From Saccharibacillus brassicae (GTDB lineage Bacteria; Bacillota; Bacilli; Paenibacillales; Paenibacillaceae): a DNA stretch of 64,000 bases. Below the pieces are notes generated by a model. That model saw nothing but the letters and a program-made list of their open reading frames with translations. It was not told the DNA's origin and ran no database searches. A program made the position numbers and the translations under genes. The stretch is from positions 1,969,501 through 2,033,500 of the forward strand of contig NZ_CP041217.1 of assembly GCF_006542275.1 (NCBI RefSeq). The letters run 5' to 3'. Positions 7,408-15,963 of the stretch are shown here, one piece after another (positions within the stretch are counted from its first letter, which is position 1; each line of letters starts with the position of its first letter).

Positions 7408-9009
7408 TTATCTTCCGACTGTTCCCGTACCGTTAATCAATTTATCGAGCATCTCATCATAGGTGGTCATAAAACGGGCCGAAGCGTTATACGCTTGTTG
7501 GAATTTGACCAAATTCGTCATTTCTTCGTCCTGCGATACCCCGCTGACCGACTGGCGATTCGTATCGACCTGGGTCTTCAACGATTCTGCATTTGCCATT
7601 TTGCGATTAGCTTCCTGCGCTTGAATACCAAGTTGACCTACCATTCCGCTGTAACGATCGCCGATTGTGGCATTCGTGGTATTTCCGGCGGCATCTGTAA
7701 CAGTAAATTTGCTATTTTTCAAATCTGCCATGATTAAAGCTAGCCCATTATTGCCTTTGATCGCATTTCCGCTAGCATCGGTACGAATTGAAGAAGCCAG
7801 CTTGTCGGGATTGTTGGCAATGACGGAATTGAGAGCAATCGAAGATGCTGTGATCGTCGTTCCTCCGCCCGTACTTACGAAAAGAGGAACTCCCCGCTGT
7901 GAACTACCGTCCGTAGTCAAGCCCATTTGCTGCAATCCGTTAATACCTGCTACCGTTAACGTACTGTCGTCTTTTAAAGATGCGCCTTTTGGGAAAGCCG
8001 TATTTGCAGGGAGTGTTGCACCGTTTGAGAGCACGACTTCTTTGGATAACATGGTGCCCTCAGGGAAAGAAGAACCGGCCGGGAAAGTGACATCTACGTT
8101 TCCGTTAGCCAACGTATTTGCAATTTGGTCCAATTGAACCTGGTAATCGGCCGTATATTTGTCACGACCCAGGAACATCCCGTGAATTTCGCCGCCGGTT
8201 GCCGTACTCAGAATCGTCTCCAGCGCACTCCCTTTGGCCGCAGGCTGGTCTACAGGAAGCTGCGTAGCCGTCGTACCGTTTACAAGAGCTTGCCCGCCCA
8301 TACTGATGTTGTAACCGGCATCCGTATCCGTGACCGTAATATTTACGAGCTTGGAAAGTTTATCGGTCAGCAAATCTCTCTGGTCGCGGAGATCGTTGGC
8401 ATTGTCGCCCAGACTTTCGATTCGCGAAATCGATCGATTCAGATCCGCGATCGAATCGATGTTGGACTGAAGCTCTTTTCCTTTGAGTGCGATATTCGAG
8501 GTGAGATCCGCATTCATGTCGCTGAGTTGTTTGGACGTATGATTAAACGTATCCGTCAGAGCAAGAGCGGCCTCTTTGACTACTTTCCGCGCGGTCATGC
8601 TCTCCGTATCTTTGCTTAAATCCGATACGGATTTCCAAAACTTGTCCATTACCGTACGTAAACCGGTGTCGGAAGGCTCGTTAACGATCCCTTCCAGTTT
8701 GCTTAGAGCATCCGCTTGAGTTGTCAGCGTTCCCAAAGAGCTGTTCTCGCTCCGGAACTGCGTATCCAAATAACTTTCGCGAATCCGAGTAATGCTTGTA
8801 AATTCCACGCCGGTACCCAGCTGTCCGGGGTTAAGCGAACGCATTGCACCATAGGCTTCCATAGGAATGGACGCTTGCATGTTAACGCGCTGACGCGTAT
8901 ACCCTTCCGTATTTGCGTTCGCAATGTTATGTCCTGTCGTATCCAGTGCCGTTCTTTGAGTCATCAAGCTGCGACGCGCCGTCTCGATTCCATGAAATGT
9001 AGATGCCAT
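7408..9009 (-). CDS. flgK: Flagellar hook-associated protein FlgK (HAP1)
   Basis: A 533-residue first hook-filament junction protein. The N-terminus FHGIETARRSLMTQRTALD, followed by HNIANANTEGYTRQRV, is the rod/hook family signature. The C-terminus VSQDEEMTNLVKFQQAYNASARFM is the FlgK end motif. The middle (about residues 270-420) is a variable exposed domain. FlgK is exported with the help of FlgN, encoded just upstream, and must be in place before FlgL and flagellin assemble. Confidence 0.97.
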   Translation of the reverse strand: MASTFHGIETARRSLMTQRTALDTTGHNIANANTEGYTRQRVNMQASIPMEAYGAMRSLNPGQLGTGVEFTSITRIRESYLDTQFRSENSSLGTLTTQADALSKLEGIVNEPSDTGLRTVMDKFWKSVSDLSKDTESMTARKVVKEAALALTDTFNHTSKQLSDMNADLTSNIALKGKELQSNIDSIADLNRSISRIESLGDNANDLRDQRDLLTDKLSKLVNITVTDTDAGYNISMGGQALVNGTTATQLPVDQPAAKGSALETILSTATGGEIHGMFLGRDKYTADYQVQLDQIANTLANGNVDVTFPAGSSFPEGTMLSKEVVLSNGATLPANTAFPKGASLKDDSTLTVAGINGLQQMGLTTDGSSQRGVPLFVSTGGGTTITASSIALNSVIANNPDKLASSIRTDASGNAIKGNNGLALIMADLKNSKFTVTDAAGNTTNATIGDRYSGMVGQLGIQAQEANRKMANAESLKTQVDTNRQSVSGVSQDEEMTNLVKFQQAYNASARFMTTYDEMLDKLINGTGTVGR

Positions 9010-9029
9010 ATTGTTCGCTAATCCCCCTT

Positions 9030-9530
9030 TTACCCTCTTGCATTATAGAAGCCTTGATTGCGATAACCGGTAGATGTGCTGGCCGGATGCGTATATGTGT
9101 GGCTGTCTGTCGGAGTTCCGACAAGCAGATCAATCGAAAGATTAATGAATGTAAGCGACTGCTCGGTCAACTGCTGGTTAATGTCGTTGAGCGATTTGAG
9201 CTTCTGCAGTATGGTGGCAAGTCTATGCTGAACGTCTACCAGACGAGCCTTGTCCTCGACATCAAAAACCAGACGGGTAAGTTCACTGAGCTTGAGGTTC
9301 AAATTTGACTTGATTCCCATTGCCTGCATAAAAGAAAAAGCTGCTTCCGTGCGCTCTTGGTCCAGTGCTCCGATCATTTTGACGATCTTGGACTCCTGGT
9401 TGTTGATGACAATCACACGATCGACGTCGTTTGCCATGATTGCCGTCTTCTTCTGTTCGCCAAGTTCCAACATCCGCTTGTGCGCCGCTTCCATTTGTTC
9501 CAAAATCTCAATCAGTCGGTTCAATGCCAC
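9030..9530 (-). CDS. flgN: Flagellar export chaperone FlgN
   Basis: A 166-residue mostly helical protein beginning MALNRLIEILEQMEAAHKRMLELGEQKK, in the position of B. subtilis yvyG. FlgN chaperones bind FlgK and FlgL before export. The start is GTG with AGGTGA nine bases upstream. The C-terminal 25 residues are Thr/Ser-rich and look disordered. It ends 20 bases before flgK. Confidence 0.9.
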   Translation of the reverse strand: MALNRLIEILEQMEAAHKRMLELGEQKKTAIMANDVDRVIVINNQESKIVKMIGALDQERTEAAFSFMQAMGIKSNLNLKLSELTRLVFDVEDKARLVDVQHRLATILQKLKSLNDINQQLTEQSLTFINLSIDLLVGTPTDSHTYTHPASTSTGYRNQGFYNARG

Positions 9531-9580
9531 TGTTCGTTCACCTGTCTTCTTTATATATTTGTAGTTGAATGCTCTGTATT

Positions 9581-9634
9581 TAAAAAGAGGACTTCCCCAA
9601 AAGCTCCGGACCTGCCGGGCTTCTGAAAAAGTCC
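9581..9634 (-). terminator. Terminator-like hairpin between flgM and flgN
   Basis: Outer arms GGACTT (9589-9594) and AAGTCC (9629-9634) enclose an inner GC-rich stem. On the minus strand the hairpin is followed by TCTTTTTAAA. It lies inside the flg gene string, so it would reduce read-through from flgM to flgN. Confidence 0.55.
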
Positions 9635-9662
9635 CCCATTCCGTTATAACCTTTATCGGTCA

Positions 9663-9932
9663 TTACGTAAGAAAAGGTAAGAGTTTCTCGGCAATTTTAT
9701 TTGCGTCCACCGAATAAGTTCCGGCAGATACCTGCTGCTTCAATTCCTGAATACGTGCAGCGCGGTCGCTTTCAGCCGGCTTGTTGGCAGCTTGCAGCAT
9801 CTCCATCGCCTCCGTGGAAATCGTAACTTCGTCCTTGCGCGCCGTCTTCTTCGTTTCTTCGGTACGCTGCGTCTCTTGGGTCCGTTGGTAAGGGTTCAAG
9901 GCACCGATTCTCGATGGTTCGTTGATCTTCAT
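9663..9932 (-). CDS. flgM: Anti-sigma-D factor FlgM
   Basis: An 89-residue FlgM. It holds SigD inactive until hook completion, after which SigD-dependent late genes are expressed. The C-terminal half (KDEVTISTEAMEMLQ, then RAARIQELKQQVSAGTYSVDANKIAEKLL) is the conserved sigma-binding region. A near-perfect ribosome site TAGGAGGT precedes the start, and a SigD promoter lies upstream, giving the usual feedback loop. SigD itself is not encoded in the window. Confidence 0.94.
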   Translation of the reverse strand: MKINEPSRIGALNPYQRTQETQRTEETKKTARKDEVTISTEAMEMLQAANKPAESDRAARIQELKQQVSAGTYSVDANKIAEKLLPFLT

Positions 9933-10003
9933 AATATATTCAACCTCCTAAAGGTTTGTATTTTCGCTGGCTAGGAAAAAGCACCGATAAGCTTATACTA
10001 AGT

Positions 10004-10031
10004 TTATCGGCGCCTCTTCAAACATTGTTTA
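10004..10031 (-). promoter_or_regulatory. SigD promoter of flgM
   Basis: The minus strand reads TAAA, 16 bases, GCCGATAA, a strong SigD match about 70 bases upstream of flgM. Confidence 0.75.
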
Positions 10032-10123
10032 GAGCTATTCAAAGAAAAAAATTAAATTGTCAAGCGTAAATTCGGGCTATTTCCGTTTCGCTATTCCTAT
10101 TGCTGGGTAAAGCTGCACGAATT

Positions 10124-10528
10124 TTACAGCGGCCGGTTGCGGTCGAACGCCTTGTAGGCGCCGGTCGAATTGTTTTTCTGAACGGGCGCGGTCTCTTTGC
10201 CGGCCTGGCGCAGGTCTCCGGCGAGCTTGGTCCGGCAGGAATCGCACATATTTCCTTCCCGGATAAACGTTCCGCACACTTCGCATTCGTAGCTCAGGTT
10301 GGGCGCGCTCGCGGTGGAGATGCGTCCTTCGCGGATAAACGTCGTGATCTGCCGGATGCTGACGCCGGTCTCGTCCGACAACTCCTGCATGTGGGCGCCT
10401 TTGTTATCGCGCAAATATTTGACGCAGGCCTCGTATTCGTTCTCGATATCTTTTGCGCAGTTGGCGCAGATTCCTTTGTAATTCATCACGAAAACCTTGC
10501 CGCAGCGCGGACAGTTCGCCAAATTCAT
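10124..10528 (-). CDS. yvyF: Flagellar-region protein YvyF (zinc-ribbon)
   Basis: A 134-residue protein of the TIGR03826/YvyF family, always found between comF and flgM in Bacilli and sometimes described as a FlgM-operon regulator. It has two zinc-ribbon pairs: CPRCG and CANC near residues 7-23, and CEVCG and CDSC near residues 79-97. Between them lies a helix-turn-helix-like segment (ISTREEG type: VSIRQITTFIREG). The start ATG has CGAGGAGG upstream. DNA or RNA binding is an inference from the fold. Confidence 0.85.
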   Translation of the reverse strand: MNLANCPRCGKVFVMNYKGICANCAKDIENEYEACVKYLRDNKGAHMQELSDETGVSIRQITTFIREGRISTASAPNLSYECEVCGTFIREGNMCDSCRTKLAGDLRQAGKETAPVQKNNSTGAYKAFDRNRPL

Positions 10529-10583
10529 CTTGAAGTGCCTCCTCGTCTTTCGTTGTTCCTATAAAAAAACAAACCTCGAATTA

Positions 10584-10611
10584 TATATCGGATATCGTTC
10601 TCTTTTCCGTT
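10584..10611 (-). promoter_or_regulatory. Possible SigD promoter upstream of yvyF
   Basis: The minus strand reads TAAC, 16 bases, TCCGATATATAA in the gap between comFC and yvyF. The -10 box is good and the -35 box is imperfect. Confidence 0.4.
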
Positions 10612-10666
10612 AAAAAGCATCCCGCTTCTCCCATTTTAACCGAAAGCAGAGCGATTACAAGCGCTT

Positions 10667-11554
10667 TTACGAACGGGCGAGCGTCAGGCTGTAGACGGAA
10701 ACGGGGCGTCCCGAACGTTCTTCCAGTCTCTGCAAAGCCGAAGCGCAGACGGCGGCGGTCGTTCCCGTCGTATAAATATCGTCGATCAATAGGATTCGAA
10801 TAGGAAAAGACCCTCCGGGTTGTTTTGTTCTTCCTATAAGGTCCCATTCCTTAAAGATCCGGGGGTCCAAATTAGGAGCGGGGCAAAAAGCGCCGTTCAG
10901 ATTATGCAGCCGCTGCGCCCGCGTCTTGAAACTCTGTTTGCCGGTATGCCGTGTACGCGCAAGCAGTTCGTGGGCCGGCAGCCGCATATGCTTCGCCAAA
11001 CGGCGCGCCATCCGCTCCGCCTGATTAAAGCCCCGTTCCTCCAGCCGCTCCGCGCTGACCGGGACCCATGTGACGCAGTCCGCACTCCAGGCATCGGAGC
11101 GGAAAGCATGCCGAAAACGGGAAAGCAGCCGCTTCTCGATCACTGTCCTGTCCGCATGCGCCGAGTCCGCTTCGCTTCGCGCCGACAACTCGCTGCGCAT
11201 CCGGCGGTACGCCTGTTCCAGCATGAGCGAGAACGGTTCGGCGAACAGCTCCTGTCCGCCGTATTTGTACGCGGCGATCCATTCCCGCATCGTCTTGTCA
11301 TACAGCGCCGCGCTGCGATTCAGCGTAAAGGCCCGGCGGGCCGCATCGGGGCGCAGACAATCGGGACAGCCCTGCGCCCGCCCGCAGACGAGGCAGCGGG
11401 GCTCCGTGATCCACGGCACGAGGGCGGCGCAGCGCCGACACAGCAGCGGCAGCGACGCACCCAAAAGAGCGGGACGGCCGCAGGCCAGGCAGGTGTCGAG
11501 CCGCGGAGACAGCAGACGGCGCAGAGTGGCAGAGGGATTCGGGAATCCGTTCAT
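10667..11554 (-). CDS. comFC: Competence protein ComFC (phosphoribosyltransferase-like)
   Basis: About 295 residues. The N-terminal zinc-binding region has CLACG, LCRRC, CLVCG and CPDC. The C-terminal PRTase domain carries the PRPP loop ILLIDDIYTTGTT. ComFC is needed for DNA uptake in naturally competent bacteria and acts in the cytoplasm with ComFA. The start ATG at 11554 overlaps the comFA stop by four bases (ATGA), so the pair is translationally coupled. The open frame further upstream is a shadow of comFA. comFB is absent, as in many Paenibacillaceae. Confidence 0.92.
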   Translation of the reverse strand: MNGFPNPSATLRRLLSPRLDTCLACGRPALLGASLPLLCRRCAALVPWITEPRCLVCGRAQGCPDCLRPDAARRAFTLNRSAALYDKTMREWIAAYKYGGQELFAEPFSLMLEQAYRRMRSELSARSEADSAHADRTVIEKRLLSRFRHAFRSDAWSADCVTWVPVSAERLEERGFNQAERMARRLAKHMRLPAHELLARTRHTGKQSFKTRAQRLHNLNGAFCPAPNLDPRIFKEWDLIGRTKQPGGSFPIRILLIDDIYTTGTTAAVCASALQRLEERSGRPVSVYSLTLARS

Positions 11555-13761
11555 CGTCTTGGCTCTCCGGGCGAACGAACAGGACTGGGGTCTTCGCCGG
11601 GGGCGGTCAGCAGAAAAGGCTTGGCCCATCTGTTCATCCGGCGGATCTGGCGGCGCGCTCCCGCCTGGGCAGCCGTATGCTGCGCGGAAGCGAACACGAC
11701 GCGGCCCGACGGATCTTCGGCCGACCGGCCCGCGCGACCGGCCATCTGTACGAGAGAAGCTTCGTCGAACAATCGGCTGTCCGCATCCAGAATATAGACG
11801 TCGCTGCGGGGAACGGTCACGCCGCGTTCCAAAATGGTCGTCGTGACCAAAATCCGGAACTCGGCGGAGCGAAAAGACAGCACTTTGTCGCCGCGCTTTC
11901 CGTCTTGCGAAGAAGTGGCGCCGACTGCTATGCCCGGAAAAGCTCGGCGCAGCAGGGCGGCCAGACGTTCGGCGTACACAATTTTCGGAACAAAAACGAA
12001 AAGTTGGGCACCCCGGCGCAGCGATTGCCCGCATCTGCGCAGCAAAGCGTCCGGCAGGCGGCCCCGGCGCAGACACTCCGCAAGCGAAAGCATACGCAGC
12101 GGTTCCGGCACAGGCAGCGGATGCCGATGGTAGCGCACAGGCACTTTGGCGCAGGCCAGCCGGCCGCGGCGGACGAGCGCCAGCATGCCGCGCGGCGGCG
12201 TGGCGGACAGGTAAACGGTCCTGCCGCCGTCTGTCCGGCAGGTCTCGGCGGCATAGGACAGCATCGGATCGCCGTGAAAAGGAAAAGCGTCCAATTCGTC
12301 GATCACGACCAGATCGAACGCCCGCGCGAATCGCAGCAGCTGATGGGTCGTCGCAAGCGTGATCCGACCTCTCTGCCAGCGTTCTTCGCTGCCCCCATAC
12401 AAAGCCGTCAGCGGCTCGTGCGGGAAAGCCCTGCGCAATCGGGGCGCAAGTTCCAGCACGACGTCGCGCCGCGGAGTCGCGACCAATACGCGCCCTCCGC
12501 GGCGCAGCGCGCTCTCGATCAGCGGAAACAGCATTTCCGTCTTGCCGGCGCCTGTCACCGCCCAGAGCAGAAAGCGGCTGGCCGGATCGGCCGCGGCATA
12601 GCCGGACGTGTCCGGCCGCGCGCCGGGCCAGGCCGCGCCAAGCATGGCGGTGGCGGCGAGCCGCAGGGCGCCGGCTCGCCGGGGCGGCGGCGCCGAAGCG
12701 TGCGGCACGCGGCGCGGCGCACGCGGTTCGCGCCCGGCCCTGCCGGGCCGCGCAGGTCCCGGTTCCGCTTCGAGGAACCGGACCGCAAGCTCAGACGCGG
12801 CCGTCTGCGCCGGGCTGAGCTTCCAGCGCGCGAGTCTCGCGCGCAGGGCGGCTTCCGGCTCCGCATCGGCCGGAAGCCCGGGCCCGGGCGGCGCAGCGCC
12901 CGGGCCGCCCTGCCCGCCGCGGCGCGGCGCGCGCGGCAGGCTCTGCAGCAGCGGCTCGCAGGAGCGGCTGCGCCCGAGCGCACGGCACGCTTCGCAGCGT
13001 GCGCAGTCCGCCGAGCCGCAGGCGGCGCAGGGGCCGCCCGCAGCTTCGCTGCCGCAGCGCACGCAGCGATGCGCGGCGCGGGCCGCGGCGGCGAAGCGGC
13101 CGCCGGACAAGCCGCACATGCGCGCTTGCCCGTTCAGTCGGCCGAAAAGCCGACTTGGGCCGGCTCCCGCGGTCTTCTCCACCGCGCCCGATAAGGTGAG
13201 CCGTCCCTGCAAATACGCCCACTGCACGATCGCTTTCCAATCGCGTTCCAGCTCCGGGGCGATCTCGCGAATCATCGCAAGCAGTTCGCGGCCGAGCAGC
13301 GACCGGCCTTCCAGCAGTTCTCCGAGTACGGTGGCCTGCTCGTTCAAACGCTGTTTCTTTTCCAGTTGATCGATGTCGGGCTCGCCCGGTTCCCGTCCTG
13401 CCGCTCCTGTCCAGCTTTGCCCCGCGCTCCGGCAGTCCGCCGCCTCCTCCTCCATCCCGAGCAGCGAAGCGATCGAATGGGGGGCTTCGGCCGCAAGCTC
13501 AGGTGCGAGCCACCGGCGAATATACCGCTCCCACTCCCGGTGACTCCAACGGTCCGCCGATTCGGGCACGGTTTTCCCGCTCAGCCGCGCGGCCCACTGC
13601 AGCGGCATGCCGGAAGAAACCAATTGCATAGGCAGCGAGCCGGCCTTGCCGTATCCCGCGGCGCCCAACTCTCCCCACCACAGAAAGTCCGCTTTCAAAT
13701 CTAGCGATAGATATAATTTTCTCTCGTGCCCGTCTCCCGCCGCATACAATGAAGCTTTCAT
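11551..13761 (-). CDS. comFA: Competence helicase ComFA
   Basis: A 736-residue DEAD-box-like ATPase that helps pull transforming single-stranded DNA into the cytoplasm. Seen: Cys-rich zinc finger (CVRCG, CAACG, CARC, CEAC), Walker A GAGKTEM, DELDAF as Walker B, LSATPP motif III and QMAGRAGRS motif VI. Long Ala/Pro/Arg-rich linkers around the zinc finger and just before Walker A (roughly 12600-13140) have far higher GC than the surroundings and enlarge the protein well beyond the usual 450-500 residues. ATG 13761 is preferred, with GGGAGG upstream. Confidence 0.92.
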   Translation of the reverse strand: MKASLYAAGDGHERKLYLSLDLKADFLWWGELGAAGYGKAGSLPMQLVSSGMPLQWAARLSGKTVPESADRWSHREWERYIRRWLAPELAAEAPHSIASLLGMEEEAADCRSAGQSWTGAAGREPGEPDIDQLEKKQRLNEQATVLGELLEGRSLLGRELLAMIREIAPELERDWKAIVQWAYLQGRLTLSGAVEKTAGAGPSRLFGRLNGQARMCGLSGGRFAAAARAAHRCVRCGSEAAGGPCAACGSADCARCEACRALGRSRSCEPLLQSLPRAPRRGGQGGPGAAPPGPGLPADAEPEAALRARLARWKLSPAQTAASELAVRFLEAEPGPARPGRAGREPRAPRRVPHASAPPPRRAGALRLAATAMLGAAWPGARPDTSGYAAADPASRFLLWAVTGAGKTEMLFPLIESALRRGGRVLVATPRRDVVLELAPRLRRAFPHEPLTALYGGSEERWQRGRITLATTHQLLRFARAFDLVVIDELDAFPFHGDPMLSYAAETCRTDGGRTVYLSATPPRGMLALVRRGRLACAKVPVRYHRHPLPVPEPLRMLSLAECLRRGRLPDALLRRCGQSLRRGAQLFVFVPKIVYAERLAALLRRAFPGIAVGATSSQDGKRGDKVLSFRSAEFRILVTTTILERGVTVPRSDVYILDADSRLFDEASLVQMAGRAGRSAEDPSGRVVFASAQHTAAQAGARRQIRRMNRWAKPFLLTAPGEDPSPVRSPGEPRR

Positions 13762-13796
13762 GTTCAGGCCTCCCACCAAATTTTTTAGAAAATTCC

Positions 13797-13846
13797 ACAA
13801 AAAAAGCACACCCTTTTCGCTCTTGGGAGCGTATAAGGAGTGTGCT
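13797..13846 (-). terminator. Terminator after degU
   Basis: Arms AGCACACCCTT and AAGGAGTGTGCT (one mismatch) around a 19-base loop, followed on the minus strand by eight U. It separates degSU from comFA. Confidence 0.75.
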
Positions 13847-13986
13847 TCATTCCTTCCGACCGGTCTGGGACCGTTTCGGATTTTACGTTATTTTGTTCAC
13901 TTACTAACCTTTTCCAAGTTCTATCAATTCCCTACTTTCGCTCATGAAATAAAAATGCGTCTTCCTGCCTTCGCGAATCGTCTAAC

Positions 13987-14712
13987 TTACAGCGTAACCC
14001 AGCCCATTTTGATCGCATTGATTACGGCCTGCGTACGGTCTTCGACTTCCATCTTTTGCAAAATGCTGCTGACATGGTTCTTGACCGTTTTCTCGCTGAT
14101 AAACAGGAACTCGCCGATCGCCTTGTTGCTCTTGCCTTCCGACATGAGACGCAGCACTTCCGCTTCGCGGCGCGTCAGCGGATTGTCTTCCCCGCCGATG
14201 AACTTGACGCCGGCTTCCTCGTTCTGCGTGCTTTCGAACATCGCGCCGCGCTCGTTGACGAACGTCATGCGCTGCAGCTGTTGAATCAGTTTGCCCGTCA
14301 CTTTGGGATGAATATAGGCGTGGCCGGCCGCTACGCTGCGGATTGCGTTGATCAGCGATTCCGCTTCCATGTCTTTCAAGAGATAGCCGCTTGCTCCCTT
14401 GCGAAGCGTCTCGAAGACATAGCTTTCATCGTCATGAATCGACAGCATGATGACTTTGATATCCGGAAAAATCTCGCGGAGTTTCGCCGTCGCTTCCACG
14501 CCGTTCTCGTTGGGCATGTTGATGTCCATCAGGATGACGTCGGGTTTGAGGGAATTGCAAAATTCCAGCACCTGAATGCCGTCGCTGCACTCCCCGATGA
14601 CCTCGATGTCGTCCTCCATGTTCAAAATCCTTTTCAATCCCTCACGGAACAACTGGTGATCGTCAGCCAAAAGCACTTTAATTTTAATTTGTTCCGAGTT
14701 CATGCTCTCCAT
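13987..14712 (-). CDS. degU: Two-component response regulator DegU
   Basis: A 241-residue NarL/FixJ-type regulator. The receiver domain has the acidic pair in VLLADDHQLFREG, the phospho-acceptor Asp in VILMDINMP, and Lys in KGASGYLLK. The C-terminal LuxR-type helix-turn-helix is LTRREAEVLRLMSEGKSNKAIGE. DegU controls exoenzymes, competence, biofilm and motility in Bacilli. The gene overlaps the end of degS. ATG 14712 is chosen because AAAGGGG lies seven bases upstream; ATG 14730 is too early. Confidence 0.95.
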   Translation of the reverse strand: MESMNSEQIKIKVLLADDHQLFREGLKRILNMEDDIEVIGECSDGIQVLEFCNSLKPDVILMDINMPNENGVEATAKLREIFPDIKVIMLSIHDDESYVFETLRKGASGYLLKDMEAESLINAIRSVAAGHAYIHPKVTGKLIQQLQRMTFVNERGAMFESTQNEEAGVKFIGGEDNPLTRREAEVLRLMSEGKSNKAIGEFLFISEKTVKNHVSSILQKMEVEDRTQAVINAIKMGWVTL

Positions 14713-15898
14713 CTTCATACCCCTTTCCATTTTCTACATTCGTCGGGATATGGATCACGATTTTAGTTCCTTGATTCTCGGCTGATTCGATCTCCATTCT
14801 TCCCTCAAGCAGCTCGACTCTTTCCCGCATTCCAATCAGACCGAAGTGCACATGCTGATTCGCCTTTTGCTCCAAGATTTCCGTGTTAAAACCGCGCCCG
14901 TTATCCCGAATCGAGATTTTGACAAGCTGCGTCTGGTAGGCGATCTCGACGACGACATGAGTCGGGTCCCCGTGCTTGGCCGCATTGGTGAGCGCCTCCT
15001 GAATCAAACGGAAGACGGCAGCCTCCATTGCGGAAGAGAGCCGATACTCTTTGCCCCTCGTCTCGAATACGGTACGAATCCGGTTCTTATCCTCGTAATC
15101 GCGCGTGTACTTGCGAAGCGTCGGAATCAATCCGAGGTCGTCAAGCGCCATGGGACGGAGGTTAAAAATAACTTTGCGGATCTCTTCCAGGCTGTAACGT
15201 ACCTGCTTTTTGAGATCCGCCACTTCTTCTTGAACGCGGCCGTAATCTTTTTTGCTCAGCATGCGCTCGACGATTTCGGTCCGGAGCGCCATATTAGCCA
15301 TTAGTTGCGCCGGACCGTCATGAATTTCCCTGGAAATGCGTTTGCGTTCTTCTTCCTGAGCCAGAATGATTTTCAGGCCGACCATCTGACGGGTTTTGGC
15401 GGATTCCAGCATTTTGGTCGCCTGACCGACTTCTCCGCCGGACAAGTATTCGGTGACGACGCTCATCTGCGAGCCCAGCGTCTCGGCGCGCTCGATCGCG
15501 TTCATCGAATTGCGCACACGAAGCTGAAGCTCATCGCGCCTGGCTCTCAAATAAGCTTCTTTCTCCCGATACACCGAAAGCTCCAACTGAAACTGCGTCG
15601 CCCGTTCATAAGCCTGCCGAATATCATTCTCCGTATATTTTACGAAATCCCGGCTCACTTCCGTGAGCCGGATACGGGAAAGACGGAATTTACCTTCGAG
15701 ATCGTCGACTTTGTCGGCGGTGTCCGAAGTATCCTTGATGACCTTCTGCAGTTCTTCGGTGAGTGAGTTGAGTTCGGCGCGGGACTGATCCAATATCTCA
15801 AAAATTTGATACTTGCTGTCTTCCACGACTTGAATGGCATTTTTGATGACTCGGTCTAAAGCATCCGCTTGGAAATCCACGGGCAAAATCGACTCCAT
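14684..15898 (-). CDS. degS: Sensor histidine kinase DegS
   Basis: About 404 residues, cytoplasmic, with no membrane segments, as usual for DegS. The N-terminal half is a coiled coil. The dimerisation/phospho-acceptor motif is REIHDGPAQL, followed by LRPMALDDLGLIPTL and an HATPase domain with DNGRGF and GLIGMRERVELLEG. It phosphorylates DegU. ATG 15898 is preferred; a GTG at 15913 would sit directly on the AAAAAGG site. It overlaps degU by about 29 bases. Confidence 0.94.
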   Translation of the reverse strand: MESILPVDFQADALDRVIKNAIQVVEDSKYQIFEILDQSRAELNSLTEELQKVIKDTSDTADKVDDLEGKFRLSRIRLTEVSRDFVKYTENDIRQAYERATQFQLELSVYREKEAYLRARRDELQLRVRNSMNAIERAETLGSQMSVVTEYLSGGEVGQATKMLESAKTRQMVGLKIILAQEEERKRISREIHDGPAQLMANMALRTEIVERMLSKKDYGRVQEEVADLKKQVRYSLEEIRKVIFNLRPMALDDLGLIPTLRKYTRDYEDKNRIRTVFETRGKEYRLSSAMEAAVFRLIQEALTNAAKHGDPTHVVVEIAYQTQLVKISIRDNGRGFNTEILEQKANQHVHFGLIGMRERVELLEGRMEIESAENQGTKIVIHIPTNVENGKGYEDGEHELGTN

Positions 15899-15963
15899 TC
15901 TTCTGGCGTTCACCTTTTTGCTAGCCTTCCTATTGTAAGGGTGATCGTTCAGAACCTATCGTA

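Noticed and set aside
9653-9680. SigD-like box ACCGATAA at the end of flgM
   Set aside because: The -10 is good but no -35 match is found at 14-16 bases (TTAC only).
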